From Rhizobiaceae bacterium (lineage in GTDB: Bacteria; Pseudomonadota; Alphaproteobacteria; Rhizobiales; Rhizobiaceae), in the NCBI GenBank assembly GCA_029212415.1, contig JARGOF010000007.1, positions 1-64,000 of the forward strand: a DNA stretch of 64,000 bases, given 5' to 3'. Of the stretch, positions 17,311-26,290 are shown piece by piece. The stretch's first letter is position 1. Every line of letters starts with the position of its first letter. The translations under genes and the position numbers were made by a program. The notes below the pieces were generated by a model that did not search any database, was not told the DNA's origin, and was given only the letters and a program-made list of their open reading frames with translations.

Positions 17311-17697
17311 TCAGTCCCCGGATGAATTCCACTTGTCCAGCACGCGTCGTTCACGCTTTGTCGGCCTGCCACTGCCAGCTTCACGCTGGATCGCATGACC
17401 CGCAAATTGTTTTTCCTTGTTGGTCACCGGTGGTGGACTGATATCCTCGTAAAGCAGCTTTGCCTCTTCATAGGGACCACGCCGTTCGCCAGGCTCCAGA
17501 ATTTTCAGGATCAGGATCTGCCGTTCAAGCGTGATGGTCAGAACCTCGCCTGGAACAACCTGCCTGCTGGCCTGGCTGACCTTGTCCCCATTGACCCGCA
17601 CCCGTCCCGATTGCACCAGTTTGGCGGCCAGCGATCGGGATTTCACCACGCGGGCAAAAAACAACCACTTGTCGATACGCTGCCGCTGTTCGCTCAT
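17311..17697 (-). CDS. RNA-binding S4 domain protein (Hsp15-like)
   Basis: A 128-residue protein starting with a clear S4 RNA-binding domain: RIDKWLFFARVVKSRSLAAKLV, then GRVRVNGDKVSQASRQVVPG. The tail is basic and ends KRERRVLDKW. Relatives of Hsp15 bind stalled 50S subunits carrying peptidyl-tRNA and help recycle them. The ATG at 17697 gives MSEQRQRIDKW; an upstream eight-codon extension is unlikely. It lies downstream of the helicase gene on the same strand. Confidence 0.9.
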   Translation of the reverse strand: MSEQRQRIDKWLFFARVVKSRSLAAKLVQSGRVRVNGDKVSQASRQVVPGEVLTITLERQILILKILEPGERRGPYEEAKLLYEDISPPPVTNKEKQFAGHAIQREAGSGRPTKRERRVLDKWNSSGD

Positions 17698-17789
17698 TGC
17701 TTCACAACCGGACACACGCACAGCATAGCCGAAGATCCTGGCAATTTGGACTGACGTTCAAATGCGTCCTCCCATGCAATCGGTACCTC

Positions 17790-20700
17790 TTACTTTTTCA
17801 TCTGCTCCTTGAGGGCAGCGAGTTTGGCAAAGGGTGAATCCGGATCAATGGGTTTTTCCTTGCGCGGTGGGCGCGCAGCAAACTGATTGCCTTTCGCCGG
17901 TTTGTGCGCCTTGCCTTTGAAGCCGCCCTTGCCCCTTGGTTTGTCATTGGGCCGATCGTTTGATCTGTCCTGAGGCTTGCCGGAACGATCGCCTTCGCTG
18001 TTGTTCCTGTTGTTGCCCCGGCCAGCGCCCTGGCCTGGCTTCTGCTGATTCCTGTTGCGCCCGCGGTTGTTGTCGGTGCGTCCCGCCGGGTGCCACAACA
18101 ACACCGGCTTTGGCGCTTCAACGTCTGGGGCGTCTGCTTGTCCCTCAGTTGCCGGGACATCTGCGGACTGAACCTCTGGGCTTTGCCCCTCCGGTTGTTG
18201 TCCATCCGATTGTTGTCCATCCGGGGCACTGGAAACGGCTGCTGCTTCCACAGCGCCTTCTGCAACGGCTGCAGGGTCTTGAGAGGCCGCTTCGGTTTTG
18301 TCTGCCTCAACTTTGGAATCAACACTGGCCGGTTCGGCCTCCGGCTGTGCAGCCGTTGCCTCCGGCACCGCCTCTGCCTCGGCAGTCGGCTCTGCAGCAG
18401 TGGTCGCTTCTGTTTGCGCTGCGGCAGTCTTTTCCGCCTGCACTGCGGCCGCCTCGGCTTCAGCCGCCTTGGTTGCCTCGGCCTCCTGGATCTTTTTGTC
18501 AACAGATGCCAGATGCGCCGAAACCTCCTCGGCGGTGACCGTGTCGGCACGATACCCGAGACCTTTGAGAATTTCCTCTATATCATCAGGCGTCGCACCA
18601 AGGATCGACAACATGGCCGGTGTGGTGACAAAACGGCGGCCATCATAGGCGCCGTCCGGACGCGCGGCCCCATTGGGCTTCCATTGCAACAGCGGTCGGA
18701 TCAGATCGGAAAGCCGCTCCAGAATATCAACCCGCACAGCGCGCTTGCCAAGAAAGCGGAAGCCCGAAAGCCGGTAGAATTCCCGCTCGAAGGACGCATC
18801 GGTCACGATCGAGGTCCGACCGGCTGCCAATGCGCCGGTGATTTCGCCATAGCCTGGCTTGTCAAACCCGTTGTTGCGCAGTGACCAAAGCAATGTGATC
18901 AATTCTGCGGGTGCCGGTTTGAGCAGAGCGGGCATGAAAATGTGATAGGCGCCGAAGCGCACGCCATAACGCCGCAAAGAACCACGGGCGTCCTGATCCA
19001 GCGCCTTGACATCATCGGCCACATCACGGCGGAACAGAATGCCCAGAGCTTCAACAAGCCGGAAAGCCAGTCCCTTTGCCAGTCCTTCCAGATCCTCGGC
19101 GCGCGCAAGTTCGTCCAGCGGCTTGAGGATCGTGCTGATATGGTGATTTACGAAACGCTCGATGCGGGCGACAACAACCTCTTTGGCCTGCGCTGACAAT
19201 TGTTCGTCGGCCAGCAAAATGCATCGCGGTCGCAAAATCGAATCGCTATCGGTCAATCGTGCAACAGGATCACCCATCCAGCGCAGAACGGCATCTGATC
19301 CAAGGGCAAAGTCGCTATTGCCGGAAGCGTGCAGGCGCGCCGCCCGCGCCTCGAATTCCAGCCCCAGAGATTTTTGCGCAGCTGCCAGGACAGCCTTGGC
19401 GTCCGGCCCCTCTGCACTTGCGTCCAGCGTAAAGCGGAATCCCGCCAATTGTCCTACATGATGTCCTTCAACAAAAACATCACCATCAACACCAATTTCA
19501 GCTTCAAGCATCGCATTCTCTCTTAACCGCTTCATGAGCACAGATGTCCTGCGGTCAACGAAGCGTTTCGTCAACCTCTCATGCAGTGCATCTGACAGTC
19601 GATCCTCGATTTCTCGAGTCTTTTCTTGCCAGTGTGACGGATTCGCAAGCCATCCGGGTCTGTGCGCAGCATAAGTCCATGTTCTTATCTGGGAAACGCG
19701 CGCTGATAAAGTGTCGATCTCACCGTCTGTTCGGTCAGCCCTGCGTATCTGTTCGGCAATGTAATCTTCGCGGATAGCGCCGGAGCGCACAATATCCCCA
19801 TAGATCGTGGATATCATATCCGCATGCTGGGCAGGCGTGATCCTGCGATAATCGGGAAGCGCACATATATCCCACAGTTGTTCCACCCGTTCTGGCGTCG
19901 ACGCCAGATCAACCACATCGCGATCGCGCACCAGATGTTCAAGCGCCTGCTGATCGACAACCGGCAGGGACCGGGTCAATCCCGGTAGCGTCGGTGTCGT
20001 GTCGAGACTGGCCTGCAGCGATGCCAGAGAACTGAAATCAAATTGCTTGCTGCGCCACTGCAACACTTTCAACGGCGCAAAATCATGGCTTTCAATGCGC
20101 TCGACCAGATCATTCGAAAACGAATCGACCCGGCCCGTCACGCCAAAAGTGCCATCACGCAAATGTCGCCCCGCACGCCCTGCCACCTGCCCCAGCTCGG
20201 AGGGGTTCAATTTGCGATACTGGTAGCCATCAAACTTCTGATCCTGCGCAAATGCCACATGATCAACATCCAGATTGAGCCCCATGCCGATCGCGTCGGT
20301 GGCCACCAGATATTCGACATCTCCGGCCTGATAAAGCGCGACCTGCGCATTGCGGGTTCGCGGGCTCAGCGCGCCCAGAACGACAGCTGCCCCGCCGCGC
20401 TGGCGACGGATAAGCTCGGCGATGGCGTAAACCTCATCAGCAGAAAATGCCACAATGACGGACCGGCGCGGCAGCCGCGTAATCTTCTTTGCGCCCGCAT
20501 AGGCAAGATGGGAAAGGCGCGGCCTTGAAATCACGGTCAGGCCCGGCAGCAGTTTTTCAAGAATGCCGCGCATGGTTCCAGCACCCAGCAACAGGGTTTC
20601 CTGGCGTCCCCGCAAATTGAGAATCCGGTCGGTGAACACATGGCCGCGCTCCAGGTCACCTGCCAGTTGAACCTCGTCAATGGCAACAAATGCCGCGTCG

Positions 20701-20993
20701 GTCTGCTGCGGCATGGCTTCCACCGTGCAGACCTGATAGCGCGCGCCCGCCGGACTGATCTTTTCCTCCCCGGTCACCAGCGCGACTTTATCGCGGCCGA
20801 CTTTCAGACAAATGCGCTCATAGACTTCGCGTGCCAGCAATCGAAGCGGCAATCCGATGACACCGCTCTCATGGGCCACCATGCGTTCAATCGCATAATG
20901 CGTTTTGCCCGTATTGGTCGGCCCAAGAACCGCAACGACATCGCGGCCGCTGAATATCATGGGTTGATCTTGCCTGGGAGGGGATTGGGACAT
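17790..20993 (-). CDS. SUV3-like superfamily 2 helicase with low-complexity tail
   Basis: A protein of about 1067 residues. The N-terminal motor has Walker A GPTNTGKTH (about residues 24-32) and a DEVQ box (AFVAIDEVQ), followed by the helicase C-terminal domain with TDAIGMGLNLD and QVAGRAGR. This pattern resembles the mitochondrial RNA helicase SUV3 and its alphaproteobacterial relatives. From about residue 820 the sequence becomes alanine/glutamate rich (AEAEAAAVQAEKTAAAQTE and similar), then an Asn/Arg/Gly basic segment, ending in a Lys-rich tail. ATG 20993 is used, but no good Shine-Dalgarno is seen; GTG 21056 is an alternative. Confidence 0.88.
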   Translation of the reverse strand: MSQSPPRQDQPMIFSGRDVVAVLGPTNTGKTHYAIERMVAHESGVIGLPLRLLAREVYERICLKVGRDKVALVTGEEKISPAGARYQVCTVEAMPQQTDAAFVAIDEVQLAGDLERGHVFTDRILNLRGRQETLLLGAGTMRGILEKLLPGLTVISRPRLSHLAYAGAKKITRLPRRSVIVAFSADEVYAIAELIRRQRGGAAVVLGALSPRTRNAQVALYQAGDVEYLVATDAIGMGLNLDVDHVAFAQDQKFDGYQYRKLNPSELGQVAGRAGRHLRDGTFGVTGRVDSFSNDLVERIESHDFAPLKVLQWRSKQFDFSSLASLQASLDTTPTLPGLTRSLPVVDQQALEHLVRDRDVVDLASTPERVEQLWDICALPDYRRITPAQHADMISTIYGDIVRSGAIREDYIAEQIRRADRTDGEIDTLSARVSQIRTWTYAAHRPGWLANPSHWQEKTREIEDRLSDALHERLTKRFVDRRTSVLMKRLRENAMLEAEIGVDGDVFVEGHHVGQLAGFRFTLDASAEGPDAKAVLAAAQKSLGLEFEARAARLHASGNSDFALGSDAVLRWMGDPVARLTDSDSILRPRCILLADEQLSAQAKEVVVARIERFVNHHISTILKPLDELARAEDLEGLAKGLAFRLVEALGILFRRDVADDVKALDQDARGSLRRYGVRFGAYHIFMPALLKPAPAELITLLWSLRNNGFDKPGYGEITGALAAGRTSIVTDASFEREFYRLSGFRFLGKRAVRVDILERLSDLIRPLLQWKPNGAARPDGAYDGRRFVTTPAMLSILGATPDDIEEILKGLGYRADTVTAEEVSAHLASVDKKIQEAEATKAAEAEAAAVQAEKTAAAQTEATTAAEPTAEAEAVPEATAAQPEAEPASVDSKVEADKTEAASQDPAAVAEGAVEAAAVSSAPDGQQSDGQQPEGQSPEVQSADVPATEGQADAPDVEAPKPVLLWHPAGRTDNNRGRNRNQQKPGQGAGRGNNRNNSEGDRSGKPQDRSNDRPNDKPRGKGGFKGKAHKPAKGNQFAARPPRKEKPIDPDSPFAKLAALKEQMKK

Positions 20994-21119
20994 GACTGGG
21001 GAAACATCTTCACTTTGGAAAGGGGTGCCTATTAGCACGACAATGGACCGTGACACACGGCAAAACGAACATTCTTTGAAGCCCTTGGAAGGCCGGCCAT
21101 TAACGTTTGGAACAGGGGT

Positions 21120-21146
21120 GGAACGAATCAGCGACGAATCGCTGAC
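21120..21146. repeat. Partial repeat core, copy 0
   Basis: The 27-base heart of the core is present (GAACGAATCAGCGACGAATC and onward), including the perfect CAGCGA-CGAA-TCGCTG hairpin. The flanks have diverged beyond alignment. Four GANTC sites lie within 34 bases here (21125-21158). Confidence 0.75.
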
Positions 21147-21307
21147 TCGGGATGATTCAGGTTTTGTTCACGGCAAGATGTGTCCTTTCCGGTGAAGGCT
21201 GGCACTAGATACTGAATCTTCACGCGGGACCAGCGGCTGAATATCGATCGAATTTGCCTCAAATCTTAACCTTTGGCGCCGTTGCGGATTTCATACGAAA
21301 TTTCCCG

Positions 21308-21322
21308 TTAACTTTTTGTTAA
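21308..21322 (+). promoter_or_regulatory. CtrA-type box of repeat unit 1
   Basis: Perfect TTAA-N7-TTAA with spacer CTTTTTG, 69 bases upstream of the first complete repeat core. Match to the CtrA consensus is direct; occupancy is inferred. Confidence 0.55.
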
Positions 21323-21370
21323 ACAACAATAATCCTCAATATCCGGTTAACAGAAACCTACCTATATATA

Positions 21371-21463
21371 GTGATTTTTGTTAGGAATACGACCAAAAGC
21401 GGAACGAATCGGCGACGAATCACTGACCTGCTCAGATTCTCTTTATGTTCTCACAACATCTAG
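21371..21463 (+). CDS. Possible 30-codon ORF in repeat unit 1
   Basis: GTG-initiated frame that shares its C-terminal 24 residues' pattern (TKSGTN-RRIxDL-RF-xCSHNI) and its stop with the 38-codon ORFs of units 2 and 3. The N-terminal half and ATG of those ORFs are missing, so this is either a decayed copy or evidence that the frame is accidental. Confidence 0.2.
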   Translation: MIFVRNTTKSGTNRRRITDLLRFSLCSHNI

Positions 21464-21490
21464 CGTTCAGCCGTGGGCGCAGACACAATT
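21391..21490. repeat. Repeat core, copy 1
   Basis: 100-base core starting GACCAAAAGCGGAACGAATC and ending ACACAATT. It differs from copy 2 at about 10 of 100 positions by eye. It holds three GANTC sites. Confidence 0.85.
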
Positions 21491-21715
21491 TCTATCGCCA
21501 CCGGGCACAGGCGGCAGTCAGAAATGCAGCCTGATTTTAACCTATGGCGGCCAAATGGCCAAAATCCTGCCGGATGACGTGGCATGCAAGATTGCAACAA
21601 ACAGGTGAAATCACCCGATCAAAGGCAATGGCCGAATCACTCTCGCAACACATGGCATTTTTCAAGCCATCCCGGTCGCACTGCACCACCTATCGAACGT
21701 GGACACCCTATCCTG

Positions 21716-21729
21716 TTAAGTTTTGTTAA
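21716..21729 (+). promoter_or_regulatory. CtrA-like box of repeat unit 2 (N6)
   Basis: TTAA-GTTTTG-TTAA, one base shorter than the CtrA consensus spacer, in the position of the perfect boxes of units 1 and 3. It ends 23 bases before the ATG of the 38-codon ORF. Confidence 0.4.
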
Positions 21730-21752
21730 GAATAGACATATGTAAAGTTTTA

Positions 21753-21869
21753 ATGAATGAAAATCCGCCAGAAATCATGCTTTGCGTTAGGGTTTCGACC
21801 AAAAGCGGAACGAATCAGCGACGAATCACCGACCTGTACAGATTCCGCATTTGTTCTCACAACATCTAG
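21753..21869 (+). CDS. Possible 38-residue protein, repeat unit 2
   Basis: ATG to TAG frame of 38 codons, beginning MNENPPEIM and ending CSHNI. The unit 3 ORF has the same length, start and stop positions in the repeat, no indels, and most residues unchanged. Between units 2 and 3, six of ten substitutions in the core part of this frame fall at third codon positions, a hint of protein-level constraint. There is no strong Shine-Dalgarno and conservation runs past the stop, so a noncoding role remains possible. No family is recognised. Confidence 0.35.
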   Translation: MNENPPEIMLCVRVSTKSGTNQRRITDLYRFRICSHNI

Positions 21870-21896
21870 CGTTCAGCCGTGGGCGCAGGCACAATT
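21797..21896. repeat. Repeat core, copy 2
   Basis: Same 100-base length as copies 1 and 3. It differs from copy 3 at about 17 positions by eye, with the sequence AGCGTTCAGCC kept in all complete copies. The hairpin is weakened here (CAGCGA/TCACCG). Three GANTC sites. Confidence 0.85.
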
Positions 21897-22088
21897 TTCC
21901 CGCTCTGCGAACAGGTTTGACTGACAGTAAGCGCCCCTGCCGTTAACCTTTGGCAGCCAAACGACCCGATTGCGACCATGGGTTCAACGTTAAGAACACA
22001 AGATTGGGCTCATTGGCGAATCAGAAGTCATCGTTTGGCCAGGACAGCGCGAATCGGTCAGGACATCGTTTTGATGTAAATAGTCCCA

Positions 22089-22103
22089 TTAACCTTCTGT
22101 TAA
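22089..22103 (+). promoter_or_regulatory. CtrA-type box of repeat unit 3
   Basis: Perfect TTAA-N7-TTAA with spacer CCTTCTG, ending 23 bases before the ATG of the unit 3 ORF, the same distance as in unit 2. Confidence 0.55.
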
Positions 22104-22126
22104 AAATAGATATTCGTAAATTTTTA

Positions 22127-22243
22127 ATGAATGCAAATCCGCCAGAAATCGTGTGCCGCGTTAGGTTTCCGACCAAAAGCGGAACGAATCAGCGACGAAT
22201 CGCTGACCTGAACAGGTTCCCTGTCTGTTCACACAATATCTAG
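22127..22243 (+). CDS. Possible 38-residue protein, repeat unit 3
   Basis: Paralogue of the ORF at 21753-21869: MNANPPEIV at the start, TKSGTNQRRIADL in the middle, CSHNI at the end, basic overall. It has the same start, stop and length. No signal peptide or membrane segment is visible and no family is recognised. Translation is unproven; the CtrA-type box would place a transcription start close to this ATG, which argues against a normal leader. Confidence 0.35.
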   Translation: MNANPPEIVCRVRFPTKSGTNQRRIADLNRFPVCSHNI

Positions 22244-22270
22244 CGTTCAGCCTTCCACGCGGACACTATT
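22171..22270. repeat. Repeat core, copy 3
   Basis: Third complete 100-base core, with the perfect CAGCGA-CGAA-TCGCTG hairpin and two GANTC sites; the third GATTC of the other copies has become GGTTC. Divergence is strongest in the last 20 bases. Confidence 0.85.
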
Positions 22271-22451
22271 TTCGTGCCGGTCAGGCCTGTCCAACACGCC
22301 AGAAAGGGGCCAGCCGTTAACCTTTGACGGTCCATTGACCAAAACCTGGCCCTCCAACAACAGCGCGAAACGCGATGCCGGAGACAATGGGCGAATCACT
22401 CACCGCGCTGGGTGGACCGAAGGCAGAACACGCGATTGCAGAATTGCCGCC

Positions 22452-22480
22452 AAAAAAAACGGCGCCCGATGGGACGCCGT
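22452..22480 (-). terminator. Rho-independent terminator of phaB
   Basis: ACGGCG and CGCCGT arms with a ten-base loop; on the minus strand the stem is followed by a run of eight T. It lies about 27 bases past the phaB stop. Confidence 0.88.
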
Positions 22481-22506
22481 CTTTTGGATACAGAAGATCA
22501 AAAGGA

Positions 22507-23232
22507 TCAGATGAGATATTGACCGCCATTGGCGCTGATCGTTGAGCCGGTGATAAAGCCGGCATCGTCGGATGCCAGGAAGACCACGCAACGGGCGATC
22601 TCTTCTGGTTCGCCAAGCCGTCCCACTGGGATCTGCGGTATGATACGCTCATTGAGCACCTTCTCAGGCACCGCACGCACCATTTCCGTTCCGATATAAC
22701 CGGGACAAATGGCATTGACCGTAATGCCCTTCGCAGCACCCTCCTGGGCCAGCGCCTTGGTCATGCCCAGGTCACCTGCCTTGGCGGCTGAATAATTGAC
22801 CTGACCCATCTGGCCCTTTTGGCCATTGATCGAGGAAATATTGATAATCCGGCCAAAACCACGATCCCGCATGCCAACCCAGACCGGATGGGTCATGTTG
22901 AACAGGCCTGTCAGATTCGTGTTGATCACCGCACTCCACTGTTCGGGGAGCATCTTGTGGAACATGGCGTCGCGGGTAATGCCCGCATTATTGACCAGCA
23001 CCTCGACCGGACCGAGGTCGGCTTCAACCTGTGCGATGCCATCAACGCAGGCCTGATAGTCGCCGACGTCCCACTTGTAGACCGCAATACCGGTCTCTGC
23101 CTTGAATGCATTGGCCTTCTCGTCATTGCCCGCATAACTTGCGGCAACGCGATAACCGGCCTCCTTGAGAGCAACGGCAATTGCGGCACCTATTCCGCGT
23201 GTTCCTCCGGTAACGACTGCAACTCTGCTCAT
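22507..23232 (-). CDS. phaB: Acetoacetyl-CoA reductase
   Basis: A 241-residue short-chain dehydrogenase making (R)-3-hydroxybutyryl-CoA from acetoacetyl-CoA with NADPH, the second step of polyhydroxybutyrate synthesis. Seen: nucleotide-binding TGGTRGIG near the N-terminus, NNAGITRD, the SSINGQKGQMGQVNYSAAKAG catalytic stretch with Ser, Tyr and Lys, and CPGYIGTEMV. ATG 23232 has GGGGAG five bases upstream, deciding against the TTG four codons earlier. It is 60 bases downstream of phaA, with which it probably shares a transcript. Confidence 0.95.
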   Translation of the reverse strand: MSRVAVVTGGTRGIGAAIAVALKEAGYRVAASYAGNDEKANAFKAETGIAVYKWDVGDYQACVDGIAQVEADLGPVEVLVNNAGITRDAMFHKMLPEQWSAVINTNLTGLFNMTHPVWVGMRDRGFGRIINISSINGQKGQMGQVNYSAAKAGDLGMTKALAQEGAAKGITVNAICPGYIGTEMVRAVPEKVLNERIIPQIPVGRLGEPEEIARCVVFLASDDAGFITGSTISANGGQYLI

Positions 23233-23294
23233 GGTACTCCCCAATAGCTGATAGGATGCAAAGTGGCCTTGCGGCCACCTTGCACAGATTCAAA

Positions 23295-24812
<1,518 letters not shown>

Positions 24813-25403
24813 ATGACCAAGTCTGACGGTCAGATTGTTATCAAGAAATACGCCAATCGTCGGCTCTACAATACCGGCACCAGTTCCTATGTGACACTGG
24901 ACGATCTGGCCATTATGGTGCGCAGTGGCGATGATTTCATCGTGGTGGACGCCAAATCGGGTGACGATATCACCCATACGGTCCTCACACAGATCATATT
25001 CGAGCAGGAATCAAAGACCGGCAACACCTTGCTGCCCGTATCCTTCCTGCGCCAGCTCATCTCCTACTACGGTGACCAGATGCAGATGATTGTTCCCTCC
25101 TATCTGGAACAATCCATGACGGCATTTTCAGCGCAGCACGACCAGATGCGCGAACAATTGACCAAGGCTTTCGGCGAGACCCCGATAACCCGAAACATGC
25201 AGATGCCGATACAGGTGATGGAAGAACAGGTGCGGCGCAATACGGAGGTCTTCCAGAAGGCCATGCAGATGTTTTCCCCCTTTGGCGGCATCGAGGAAAC
25301 AAAGCCTGAAGGCGAAAAACCCAAATCCGACAACACGGATCTGCAGGAACTGAAAGAGCAGTTACGCGCCCTGCAGGACAAGCTCGACACACTTGGCGAT
25401 TGA
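24813..25403 (+). CDS. phaR: Polyhydroxyalkanoate synthesis repressor
   Basis: A 196-residue PhaR protein. The N-terminal DNA-binding domain is recognised from IVIKKYANRRLYNTGTSSYV and LDDLAIMVRSGDDF; the PHB accumulation domain follows (LTQIIFEQESKTG, LPVSFLRQLISYYG), and the tail is a charged coiled coil. Such proteins bind both DNA and PHB granules and release phasin and pha promoters when polymer accumulates. ATG 24813 has GGGAGG eight bases upstream; the GTG two codons earlier is too close to it. Confidence 0.95.
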   Translation: MTKSDGQIVIKKYANRRLYNTGTSSYVTLDDLAIMVRSGDDFIVVDAKSGDDITHTVLTQIIFEQESKTGNTLLPVSFLRQLISYYGDQMQMIVPSYLEQSMTAFSAQHDQMREQLTKAFGETPITRNMQMPIQVMEEQVRRNTEVFQKAMQMFSPFGGIEETKPEGEKPKSDNTDLQELKEQLRALQDKLDTLGD

Positions 25404-25429
25404 TCAATCGCCAAGTATAGCGGATTCAT

Positions 25430-26185
25430 TCATAATCCGTTGTTGCGCCTGCGCGTTGCCCGTGAAGCGCCCTGCGTTGCAAGCGCCGGCACAAAAACCC
25501 GCCGTGATGCGCGCTCCGCTACTGGCAAACCCTGGTAGAGCCTTTTTTGTGCCTCCACGATGATCAATCCGCTCAGGAATGGCCAATAGCGCCGACCCAG
25601 ACGTTCTGTCGTGCGTGCCATGCTCTGTATGGCCTTGTGGCGTGAAGGCGGAAAGAACAGGGCTTCGGCAACGGCGCCGGGTGTGAAGCTTGCTTCGCGC
25701 AACAGTCCGGTCAGCTGGTTGCGCGTATAGGGGGTGCCGGAACCAAACGGGGTATGATCAAAGCGCGCCCACACACCCCGGCGGTTGGGCACGACGATGA
25801 GCAACCGGCCACCCGGCGCCAGAACACGCCAGGCCTCCATCAGGGTTTCTCTGGGATTTTCCGCAAATTCAAGCAGATGAATCATCAGGACCCGGTCGAG
25901 CGCCGCATCCGGCAGGGGCAGCTCCTCGTCAAAGACCAGGGCTGTGGCCGATGCCTCATGGGCTGGCCAGTTGACGGCACCCTGGGCCGCGGGCATGAAG
26001 GCAAAGGTGCGTTCCGCGTCGGCCCTGAACCGGTCAAGATAGGGCGCCGCATAGCCCAGGCCCATCAACCGCTCGCCCGGCAACTCCGTCCAAAGCGACG
26101 CAAGCGCCATGGCAATGGCCTCCTGGGCCAGCAGGCCAAGCCGGCTATGATAAAATTGCCGTAAATCTACAATATCGCTATGCAT
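25430..26185 (-). CDS. SAM-dependent methyltransferase
   Basis: A 251-residue class I methyltransferase. The SAM-binding region is divergent (LMGLGYAAPYLDRF in place of a classic GxGxG), while the later motifs LDRVLMIHLLEF and APGGRLLIVVPN are clear for the methyltransferase 11 type. The substrate is unknown. ATG 26185 is preferred over GTG 26191. It is divergent from gloB, a pairing I recall from other Hyphomicrobiales. It converges with phaR, 26 bases apart. Confidence 0.85.
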   Translation of the reverse strand: MHSDIVDLRQFYHSRLGLLAQEAIAMALASLWTELPGERLMGLGYAAPYLDRFRADAERTFAFMPAAQGAVNWPAHEASATALVFDEELPLPDAALDRVLMIHLLEFAENPRETLMEAWRVLAPGGRLLIVVPNRRGVWARFDHTPFGSGTPYTRNQLTGLLREASFTPGAVAEALFFPPSRHKAIQSMARTTERLGRRYWPFLSGLIIVEAQKRLYQGLPVAERASRRVFVPALATQGASRATRRRNNGL

Positions 26186-26290
26186 GGGCACAATCTAAAG
26201 TGTTTGCCGAAGCGTGGGAAGCAATTTTCAATGCAGCCATGATGACCTATATGTGATTGACAAGAGCAATGTATCCTTGCCCAACAGGAG

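Larger units (their letters stand above)
21087..22400. repeat. Tandem array of divergent ~0.4-kb repeats
   Basis: The 1.5-kb gap between the helicase and phaB is filled by about 3.5 copies of one unit. Elements recur in order: a TTAAC(C/G)T(T/A)TGG motif (21098, 21266, 21538, 21943, 22318), a GGCGAATCA-type block (21631, 22015, 22389; absent in the first unit), a TTAA-N6/7-TTAA box (21308, 21716, 22089), then a well-kept 100-base core (21391-21490, 21797-21896, 22171-22270; truncated at 21120-21146). Core spacing is 406 and 374 bases. No transposase, terminal inverted repeats or DnaA boxes were seen. The role is unknown; cell-cycle-controlled small RNAs or a replication-related region are possible. 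Confidence 0.85.

Noticed and set aside
18090-18884. Plus-strand ORF rich in Cys/Arg/Leu opposite the helicase tail
   Set aside because: It mirrors the low-complexity alanine/glutamate codons of the helicase; composition is an artefact.
21087-22400. The repeats as a CRISPR array or insertion sequence
   Set aside because: The units are about 400 bases, only three to four in number, divergent, and without regular short spacers; there is no transposase, terminal inverted repeat or cas gene.
21087-22400. The array as the chromosomal origin
   Set aside because: CtrA boxes and GANTC sites fit, but no TTATNCACA DnaA boxes were seen and the usual neighbours (hemE, maf, dnaA, parAB) are absent. Kept only as a hypothesis to test by GC skew.
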